Shown: piece after piece, positions 1-5,145 of the stretch | How the letters are laid out: the number at the start of each line of letters is the position of its first letter | Numbering within the stretch: position 1 is the first letter of the stretch | Assembly (NCBI GenBank): GCA_003140785.1 | Contig: PLKY01000273.1 | Span: forward strand, 4,599 to 10,979 | Direction of reading: 5' to 3' | Length of the DNA stretch: 6,381 nt | From: Acidobacteriaceae bacterium | GTDB taxonomy: Bacteria; Acidobacteriota; Terriglobia; Terriglobales; Acidobacteriaceae | The notes under the pieces: model-generated | Told to the model about the DNA's origin: nothing | The model's input: only the letters and a program-made list of their open reading frames with translations | The model's database searches: none | Translations under genes and position numbers: made by a program

Positions 1-375
1 GATTTGCTGCGCTTTGCCGGCGCAATTCTCGGGGCAGGTCGATCGAGCGGAAACGAGGACGCGCTGACCCAACCAATCTTCTCGAAACCAATCGTCGAGC
101 AGTTCGCCAGACGACAAGGCCCTGGGGACAGTTCGCGCGCGCTAGGCTGGGACACGCCTTCGGAGAATTCCTCAGCTGGTCTCTACTTTTCGGACCACTC
201 GATTGGGCACCTGGGCTACAGCGGCTGCTCGCTTTGGATCGATCTTGATGCTGAAATTGCAGTAGCTTTCCTTACTAACCGCACTTGGCCTGATCGCACC
301 AACCAATTGATTCGCGAGGTACGTCCGGCCTTTCACAATGCTGTTCGTGAAGCGCTGGTATCAATTGAGAAATAA
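1..375 (+). CDS. Serine hydrolase, beta-lactamase / penicillin-binding family (C-terminal fragment)
   Basis: Only the last 124 codons are inside the window; the gene enters from the left in frame 1 and stops at TAA 373-375. The fragment shows the closing part of a PF00144-type fold: an LGWD segment, then the box III region GHLGYSG, where His-Leu-Gly (bases 208-216) takes the place of the KTG triad of class C beta-lactamases. It continues with SLWIDLD and the core strand leading into FLTNRTWP. The nucleophile motif SxxK and the YxN motif would lie upstream and cannot be checked. Family members act on D-Ala peptides, esters or amides, often in the periplasm, and substrate cannot be read from this part. 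Its place upstream of murQ recalls Bacillus, where the beta-lactamase-like amiE sits in the murQ recycling operon, so a role in wall turnover is a fair inference. The RPAFHNAV ending also recalls serine hydrolases linked or fused to NamZ (DUF1343) in related bacteria. That last point is from memory and uncertain. Confidence 0.85.
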   Translation, partial: DLLRFAGAILGAGRSSGNEDALTQPIFSKPIVEQFARRQGPGDSSRALGWDTPSENSSAGLYFSDHSIGHLGYSGCSLWIDLDAEIAVAFLTNRTWPDRTNQLIREVRPAFHNAVREALVSIEK

Positions 376-394
376 ATCCGAAGGGCAAAGACGC

Positions 395-420
395 GTCGGG
401 CATTAACCCCCGCATTTTGT
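395..420 (+). terminator. Possible weak intrinsic terminator after the serine hydrolase gene
   Basis: Bases 397-400 (CGGG) can pair with 409-412 (CCCG) around an 8-base loop. The pairing extends by one G-C pair if T396 is bulged. The 3' arm is followed closely by a T-rich run (ATTTTGTTGTG). The stem is short, so this is only a candidate. If real, it would separate the hydrolase transcript from murQ. Confidence 0.25.
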
Positions 421-483
421 TGTGTATTCCGGTTATTTTTCGCGGTGGGTTCGTCGTGGAACTGAACTTAGAGCGTCCCTAAT

Positions 484-531
484 TTGTGTTATGGACTTGC
501 GCACTTTAAGGATACAATATAAGGCTGGGGA
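484..531 (+). promoter_or_regulatory. Candidate promoter and ribosome binding site of murQ
   Basis: The 164-base gap between the hydrolase and murQ is AT-richer just before the gene. TACAAT at 513-518 resembles a sigma-70 -10 box, but no good -35 box lies 16-18 bases upstream; TTGTGT (484-489) and TTGCGC (497-502) have poor spacing. GGGGA at 527-531, eight bases before the ATG, is a reasonable Shine-Dalgarno sequence and supports the start at 540. The -10 box and the ribosome site are very close, so a transcript from this box would have a short leader. The promoter part is tentative; the ribosome site is better supported. Confidence 0.3.
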
Positions 532-539
532 CAGACTCG

Positions 540-1520
540 ATGCTTACCAGCACGACGACGCAGGATGTAGCTGAAGCACATAAGAAAGAAGAGGCAAAGT
601 CAGACCCAGCCTCCATACTTCAGCATTTGACCACCGAGAGCCAGAACGAGGCATCTCAAGGCTTTGACACAAAATCTGCGCTGGAAATCGCTCGCATTAT
701 CAACCATGAAGATGCGAAGGTTTCGGCGGCAGTCAAAAAAGCTATTCCCGAAATCGCCCAGGTCATCGACCAGGTCGCGCGAAGTTTGCGCGACGGTGGC
801 CGGTTGATCTATGTCGGTGCCGGTTCGAGCGGACGCATCGCCGCACTTGACTCCTCGGAATGTCCTCCTACCTACTCCACGGCTCCCGGACAAGTTCAAT
901 ATATTATGGCGGGAGGTCCCAAGGCACTGGCCTCAGCCGTCGAAGTCAACGAGGACTCTGAGGAGCTTGGCCAGCGAGATATCGCCCGCCGCCGCCCGAC
1001 CCGCAAAGACGTAGTGGTTGGGCTTTCTGCTTCAGGCCGAACTCCCTATGTGGTGGCTGCCGTGGCCTACGCGCGCGCGCGCGGAGCAAACACCGCGGCT
1101 GTAACTTGTAACCATGGCACGCCTTTGGAAGCAGCTGCTGATATCTCGATCATCGCCGAGGTTGGACCCGAAGTGGTGTCCGGTTCCACGCGCATGAAGG
1201 CCGGCACCGCTCAAAAAATGGTGCTGAACATGATCACCACCGGCGCCATGACGCGGTTGGGCTATGTGTACGAGAATCTGATGGTCAACGTCCACATGCA
1301 AAATTCTAAGCTCGTCGAGCGCGGCATTCGCATCCTGATGTGCGCATGCAACATCGATCGTCCGACGGCTGTTGAGACCATCAAAAGTGCAGGACGCAGC
1401 GTGCCTGTTGCTCTCGTGATGCTGAAAGCCATGGTCGATAAGCCCGAAGCAGTTCGCCGATTGGCTAAATCCGATGGCAACGTGCGCCTGGCGATTGAAG
1501 ACAACGTTCTCGAACTGTGA
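540..1520 (+). CDS. murQ: N-acetylmuramic acid 6-phosphate etherase
   Basis: This enzyme cleaves the D-lactyl ether of MurNAc 6-phosphate to give GlcNAc 6-phosphate and D-lactate, the cytoplasmic step of peptidoglycan sugar recycling. The 326-residue product carries the family signatures in order: LTTESQN at 30-36, the sugar-phosphate-binding SIS domain from about residue 70 to 235 with GAGSSGR at 93-99, ECPPT at 107-111, SASGRTPY at 163-170, and the long GPEVVSGSTRMKAGTAQK block from 209. By motif and spacing, Glu107 and Glu138 match the two glutamates (83 and 114) implicated in catalysis in the E. coli enzyme. The protein is about 28 residues longer than E. coli MurQ. The excess is N-terminal, polar and rich in Lys, Glu and Ala; no alternative ATG lies closer to the conserved core, so ATG 540 is kept. 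murA follows after 110 bases on the same strand and may be co-transcribed. No murP, murR or anmK is visible, so how MurNAc 6-phosphate is made here is unknown. Confidence 0.96.
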   Translation: MLTSTTTQDVAEAHKKEEAKSDPASILQHLTTESQNEASQGFDTKSALEIARIINHEDAKVSAAVKKAIPEIAQVIDQVARSLRDGGRLIYVGAGSSGRIAALDSSECPPTYSTAPGQVQYIMAGGPKALASAVEVNEDSEELGQRDIARRRPTRKDVVVGLSASGRTPYVVAAVAYARARGANTAAVTCNHGTPLEAAADISIIAEVGPEVVSGSTRMKAGTAQKMVLNMITTGAMTRLGYVYENLMVNVHMQNSKLVERGIRILMCACNIDRPTAVETIKSAGRSVPVALVMLKAMVDKPEAVRRLAKSDGNVRLAIEDNVLEL

Positions 1521-1611
1521 GCATTCGGAGTTCCGAGACAGTTGGCTCCTGGTATTCCGTGGTCTCCTCAAATTCCCCGCTTCACATCCTCCTGGTCTTA
1601 AACTAAAAGGC

Positions 1612-1617
1612 TAGGAG
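1612..1617 (+). promoter_or_regulatory. Ribosome binding site of murA
   Basis: TAGGAG matches the Shine-Dalgarno consensus well but lies 13 bases before the ATG at 1631, longer than the usual 5-9. The spacer is T-rich (TTCGTTTTTT). The rest of the 110-base murQ-murA gap shows only a small inverted repeat just after the murQ stop (TCGGA / TCCGA near 1524-1535) and a weak AT-rich stretch near 1598-1608. Nothing firmly indicates a terminator or a separate promoter. Confidence 0.5.
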
Positions 1618-1630
1618 TTCTTCGTTTTTT

Positions 1631-2935
1631 ATGGACAGATTTGTCATTTGCGGCGGAAATCCGCTTGTGGGTACCGTTCGCGTTTCTGGAGCTAAGAACT
1701 CCGCTCTGCCCTGCATGGCTGCGGCGATCCTGACACAAGACGAAGTCACTCTTGAGAACATCCCTCAGGTGCGCGACATTCAAACCGAACGGCGTTTGCT
1801 CTCATCCATGGGCGCAGAAGTCGAGTTGGGCTCAGGTGGGAATGACCACCGCACGACGATCTGCTGCCGCAATCTTTCCGACCCGGTCGCAAAATACGAA
1901 ATTGTAAAGACCATGCGTGCCAGTTCGCTTGTCCTTGGGCCGCTGGTTGCGCGTACTGGTATGGCGCGCGTGGCTGTGCCGGGCGGCTGCGCCATCGGTG
2001 GTCGACCCATCGACCTGCATATCAAAGGCCTCGAAAAGATGGGTGCAACCATCGTACAGGAACATGGATATCTTGAGGCCAGAGCCGAACACCTGAAAGG
2101 TGCGCATCTGGTCTTTGACAAAATCACGGTGACTGGAACTGAAGATCTCCTGATGGCTGCTGTGCTCGCCGACGGCGAAACCGTGATGGAGAACTGCGCA
2201 CGCGAGCCCGAGGTAACCGATCTGGCGGCGTTGCTCATGGCCATGGGCGCGATGATCGAGGGTGCCGGAACTTCAACCATTCGTGTGCAAGGAGTGACCG
2301 GCCTGCATGGCGCAAACTACCGCATCAATCCTGATCGCATCGAGGCGGGAACATTTCTCATTGCCGGCGCCATCACCGGCGGTGATGTGACAATTGCAGA
2401 CTGCAATCCGGATCATCTCCGCGCAGTGATTGCCAAATTGGAAGAAGCGGGCACCAAGATCGACGTAGTAGGCGCGGACGCTGTTCGCGTTCGCTCCGAT
2501 GGACATCTCAATGCTGCGGATATTTCGACGGAAGAATATCCGGGATTTCCTACCGACATGCAGGCCCAATACATGGCGCTGGCGACGCAGGCCGATGGCG
2601 TGAGTCTGGTGAAGGAGAATATCTTCGAAAACCGGTTCATGCATGTGCAGGAGTTGGTCCGAATGGGCGCCAACATTAAGGTGGACGGCCGAACTGCAAC
2701 GGTGCAGGGACCGGCGAAGCTCAGCGCCGCAGCGGTGATGTGCTCGGATCTGCGAGCTTCGGCCTCGCTCGTGCTGGCAGCGCTGGTCGCCGACGGCGAA
2801 TCGATTCTGGATCGCGTTTACCACATGGATCGAGGCTATGAGCGGATTGAGGAAAAGCTTCAGGGCTTGGGCGCGCAGATTCAGCGTATGGGCAACGTGT
2901 TCCCTGTCAGAGAAGCCGAGGCATTTGCCGACTAA
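1631..2935 (+). CDS. murA: UDP-N-acetylglucosamine 1-carboxyvinyltransferase
   Basis: MurA transfers enolpyruvate from PEP to UDP-GlcNAc, the first committed cytoplasmic step of peptidoglycan synthesis and the target of fosfomycin. The 434-residue sequence aligns along its whole length with the EPSP-synthase-like two-domain fold. Visible key residues are Lys22-Asn23 in GAKNSALP, Arg96 in KTMRAS, the catalytic Cys120 in PGGCAIGGRP (equivalent to E. coli Cys115), Asp309 in FPTDMQAQ (equivalent to Asp305), and Arg375 and Arg401 in SDLRASASLVLA and MDRGYERIE. The Cys at the fosfomycin site predicts sensitivity rather than the intrinsic resistance of Cys-to-Asp forms. The slightly greater length than the E. 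coli protein (419) comes mainly from a short charged C-terminal tail. ATG 1631 places MDRFVICGG exactly where the family begins. Upstream murQ lies on the same strand; the downstream gene converges, with only 17 bases between the stop codons. Confidence 0.98.
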   Translation: MDRFVICGGNPLVGTVRVSGAKNSALPCMAAAILTQDEVTLENIPQVRDIQTERRLLSSMGAEVELGSGGNDHRTTICCRNLSDPVAKYEIVKTMRASSLVLGPLVARTGMARVAVPGGCAIGGRPIDLHIKGLEKMGATIVQEHGYLEARAEHLKGAHLVFDKITVTGTEDLLMAAVLADGETVMENCAREPEVTDLAALLMAMGAMIEGAGTSTIRVQGVTGLHGANYRINPDRIEAGTFLIAGAITGGDVTIADCNPDHLRAVIAKLEEAGTKIDVVGADAVRVRSDGHLNAADISTEEYPGFPTDMQAQYMALATQADGVSLVKENIFENRFMHVQELVRMGANIKVDGRTATVQGPAKLSAAAVMCSDLRASASLVLAALVADGESILDRVYHMDRGYERIEEKLQGLGAQIQRMGNVFPVREAEAFAD

Positions 2936-2943
2936 CTCGTTGG

Positions 2944-2957
2944 GTTGACTCTTCAAC
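2944..2957. terminator. Small hairpin between the murA and convergent gene ends (weak candidate)
   Basis: GTTGA at 2944-2948 pairs with TCAAC at 2953-2957 around a CTCT loop. It occupies the 17-base gap between two convergent stop codons and reaches into the end of the - strand gene. The stem is only five pairs, and no T-run follows on the + strand, so a terminator role is doubtful. Confidence 0.2.
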
Positions 2958-3420
2958 GCCAGCTTGCCGCCAAATGCCAGCGGAGCCCGTATTCTTCGGT
3001 TTTCCTGAGCACCCGTTCGTACTCTCTCAGTTCCGTCAGAACGGGCAAGGTCTCTGAACCGATGATTCCGGGATTCACTGCCAGAAAACTGATAAGCGCG
3101 CAGACTGTCGCCAGACCCTCGGCAGGTGCATACCACTGTGGCTGTGGCAGATTCTGAGCCCATTCGGGTTTGCCGGTTCCCTGTTCCAGCAGGAGTGCCA
3201 TGGAGTTCTCGTCGGCGGAGAAGAATTCGAGGAGCGGAGTGACGCTCTGTGCCGCGGCCAATCGTTCCAGGGCCTCCTCATTGCGAGCCAAGGACCGCCC
3301 GTTCACGAAGGTGTCGAATCCCGGATCCTCTCCTTCAACAACGATGTAGAGGCTGGCAGCCATCAAAGCGAGTTTAGTGTAGGAGTTCGTCTCCCTTTGC
3401 CGAAATTCGCGAAAGGTCAT
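2953..3420 (-). CDS. Conserved hypothetical protein, unknown function
   Basis: The 155-residue product has no catalytic motif I recognise. It looks soluble: no signal peptide, and the only hydrophobic stretches (LALMAASLYIVV near 18-28 and the ATVCALISFLAV helix near 104-115) are short and probably buried helices. Other visible features are a DPGFDTFVNGRSLAR segment (32-46), a predicted helix with many Glu and Ala (48-58), the TPLLEFFSADENS segment (61-73), WYAPAEGL (96-103) and a closing RWHLAASW. The pattern resembles a family of small uncharacterised proteins I associate with acidobacteria, but I cannot name a domain. The frame stays open upstream to a TTG at 3489; ATG 3420 is preferred because it gives a compact protein starting MTFREF, although no clear Shine-Dalgarno sequence precedes it. 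It converges on murA and diverges from the diguanylate cyclase gene. No function should be assigned. Confidence 0.65.
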   Translation of the reverse strand: MTFREFRQRETNSYTKLALMAASLYIVVEGEDPGFDTFVNGRSLARNEEALERLAAAQSVTPLLEFFSADENSMALLLEQGTGKPEWAQNLPQPQWYAPAEGLATVCALISFLAVNPGIIGSETLPVLTELREYERVLRKTEEYGLRWHLAASWR

Positions 3421-3710
3421 CCAATCGATTACGGTCAATTCGCCGACGCCACAATCACACCAGTTTGTCAATTCCCCGCTTTGGCACAAAAGAGCTATAC
3501 CGGCAGCGACCGATTCAAACCAGACTGATAGTAGCGACCCGGAGCGCTTCCAGAAATCATTTGCTCTTTCGGGCGTCGTGCAAGGTAGTTCTTACTTTCA
3601 GCCCAGCCACGAAGACCCGTCGTCGGGACCCCGGAAGAGAGAATGCTCTTAGGGGAGTGGTTTCGGGTCACTGCGATTGTGGAACCGCGAATGGTTGCCA
3701 TGGGGTGAAT
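3421..3710. other. Divergent intergenic region between the hypothetical gene and the diguanylate cyclase gene
   Basis: About 290 bases separate the chosen starts of the two divergent genes, so promoters for both should lie here. On the - strand a perfect TTGACA sits at 3471-3466, but no fitting -10 box is found 17 bases on. On the + strand no convincing -35/-10 pair was found. Small hairpins are possible at 3635-3650 (AAGAG / CTCTT) and around 3617-3628 (CCCG / CGGG). I see no core of a cyclic-di-GMP riboswitch (GEMM-I or II). The diguanylate cyclase frame is open through this whole region without an ATG, so part of it could be coding if a distal GTG or TTG start is used. Confidence 0.5.
3702..3705 (+). 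promoter_or_regulatory. Purine-rich ribosome site that suggests the diguanylate cyclase start
   Basis: GGGG at 3702-3705 lies five bases before GTG 3711 and eight before TTG 3714, both in frame just ahead of the first hydrophobic segment. A stronger looking AGGGGAG at 3651-3657 has no in-frame start codon at a suitable distance after it. The first in-frame ATG, at 3801, would remove the first membrane helix, so it is less likely. Confidence 0.35.
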
Positions 3711-5063
3711 GTGTTGGATTGGACCAAACTACCGGATCTAGCGGCAGTTGCACTCCTGACTTGCGCCTTTGCCTCCGTTGCGCGCCGCGGCCAAACACCG
3801 ATGTCCAGATTGTGGCTTACCGGCTGGTTATTGATCGCGCTGCATTTTGCCGCGTTCATGTTTCTCACCGCGCCTGGCATCCTGGGGCTTCTTGGCGCCG
3901 ACATAGGTCTGGCATCCCTGACTGCGGCGGGCGTTCTTTTTACCTATGCCTCGATCCCATATCGCCAGGAGCCATCCAGCAGATGGATGCTCGCTTCACT
4001 TTTGGCGACGAACACGCTCTACATCTGTCTCACAAATGTGAGTCCTTCTGCCGACTGGGCTCTGACACCCGCCGCGCTCTTGTTCGGTGGGATTCCGCTC
4101 CTGGTCGCTCTTCTGACAGCGCGTAGATTCCAACACTTTCTGCGCTGGATGATCGTCATTCTCTATTGTTCTCTCTCCGTTTTTCTATTGCTCGTGCAGC
4201 ATCGACCCGTGAATGGCAGCGATCTCGCGTTGAATGGTGTTCTCTTCACCGTCTATTTTGTCTGCTGCCTGCATTTCTGGTTTTCTTATCGCCGCGCGAG
4301 CACGGGCGCCTTCATTACGATTGCGGGATTTCTGACATGGGCGTCCGTCTTCGTCGTAGCCCCGTGCATGCAGGCTTTCTACCCAACAGTCCATATAGAA
4401 AGTGAAGTCTGGAACCTGCCCAAATATGTGGTGGCAGTTGGAATGATTCTTTTGCTCCTAGAGGATCAGCTTGAACACAACAGGTATCTTGCCCTGCACG
4501 ATGAGTTGACCGGACTGCCGAATCGGCGGCTTTTCCAGGACCGGCTCACAGTCGCCTTGGAACGGGCGCGGCGTTCAGGCGCCAAGGCCTCATTGCTGGT
4601 GATCGATCTGGATCACTTCAAACAGGTGAATGACACGCTGGGTCATCATGCAGGAGATCTGTTGCTGCAACAGGTCGGCGCGCTTTTTCTGGGGCGAGTT
4701 CGAAACTGCGATACAGTCGCGCGGACCGGGGGAGACGAGTTCTCAATAATTCTCGAGGACTCGGTCAATGCTGAAAGTGCCCATCAGGTCGCCGAGTCTC
4801 TCTTGCAAAACCTCAGCCAGCCACTTACCGTGGAAGGTCGGATAGTACGTGTAGGAGCCAGTATTGGTGTGGCACTTTATCCAGATGATGCCACCGAAAT
4901 GGAAGCCCTCTGCATTGCTGCCGATCTGCGCATGTACGATGAGAAGAATTTCACGCGGGGAACCAAAGAAGAAATCGCTGCAGGTAAAATTCTCCCGCAA
5001 ACGGTCGCGGACGAACCTGCCCAGCCGGGGTTTGGCATCGCGTCTGAGCGCTTTAGCGCCTGA
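3711..5063 (+). CDS. Membrane-bound diguanylate cyclase (GGDEF domain)
   Basis: This protein probably makes cyclic di-GMP from two GTP. With the GTG start at 3711 it has 450 residues. The first 251 hold about eight or nine hydrophobic segments, roughly at 9-24, 34-53, 57-80, 92-108, 118-136, 144-163, 172-192, 200-218 and 237-251, forming an integral membrane sensor of no named type that I recognise. A short linker leads to a GGDEF domain from about 262 to 416: DELTGLPNRR (264-273), the metal and substrate region DLDHFKQVND (299-308), the intact GGDEF signature (340-344), and ASIGVALYPDD (383-393). RNCD at 331-334 is an RxxD inhibitory site exactly five residues before GGDEF, so product feedback inhibition is predicted. 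No EAL or HD-GYP domain follows; the last 30 residues look disordered. The start is the main uncertainty (GTG 3711, TTG 3714 or GTG 3705 are close alternatives). The gene stands alone, divergent from the hypothetical gene and convergent with pnp. Confidence 0.9.
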   Translation: MLDWTKLPDLAAVALLTCAFASVARRGQTPMSRLWLTGWLLIALHFAAFMFLTAPGILGLLGADIGLASLTAAGVLFTYASIPYRQEPSSRWMLASLLATNTLYICLTNVSPSADWALTPAALLFGGIPLLVALLTARRFQHFLRWMIVILYCSLSVFLLLVQHRPVNGSDLALNGVLFTVYFVCCLHFWFSYRRASTGAFITIAGFLTWASVFVVAPCMQAFYPTVHIESEVWNLPKYVVAVGMILLLLEDQLEHNRYLALHDELTGLPNRRLFQDRLTVALERARRSGAKASLLVIDLDHFKQVNDTLGHHAGDLLLQQVGALFLGRVRNCDTVARTGGDEFSIILEDSVNAESAHQVAESLLQNLSQPLTVEGRIVRVGASIGVALYPDDATEMEALCIAADLRMYDEKNFTRGTKEEIAAGKILPQTVADEPAQPGFGIASERFSA

Positions 5064-5091
5064 TTCAAAGAGCAGTTGCCTGTAAAGCGAG

Positions 5092-5119
5092 AAGGCCCGA
5101 GCGAATTCGCCCGGGCCTT
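5092..5119. terminator. Bidirectional intrinsic terminator between the diguanylate cyclase gene and pnp
   Basis: AAGGCCCG (5092-5099) pairs perfectly with CGGGCCTT (5112-5119). Inside, after a single A/C mismatch, GCG and CGC close an AATT loop, giving an eleven-pair GC-rich stem. It lies about 30 bases beyond each of two convergent stop codons (5063 and 5146). The flanking T-runs are short on both strands (TTTCC on +, CCTTCTCGCTTT on -), but symmetry and position support shared use. Confidence 0.8.
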
Positions 5120-5145
5120 TCCGATTGTCATCCTGCTGAAAGCCT

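Noticed and set aside
2273..3163. Long - strand open frame (296 codons) antisense to the end of murA and overlapping the small hypothetical gene
   Set aside because: It spans two other supported coding regions, and its translation is rich in Arg, His and Cys with no recognisable motif, typical of an antisense shadow.
3481..3496. Sigma-54-like element (TTGGCAC followed by GC) before the diguanylate cyclase gene
   Set aside because: The GG to GC spacing is one base short and the -12 part does not match TTGC, so it fails the strict spacing of sigma-54 promoters.
3490..3710. Cyclic-di-GMP riboswitch in the diguanylate cyclase leader
   Set aside because: Looked for because of the gene's function, but no GEMM-I or GEMM-II conserved core is visible, and only short unrelated hairpins can be drawn.
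3677..4126. + strand open frame of 149 codons overlapping the start of the diguanylate cyclase gene
   Set aside because: It is a different frame over the membrane-helix coding region. Its product is Arg/Cys/Ser-rich with no helices or motifs, whereas the other frame gives clean membrane segments.
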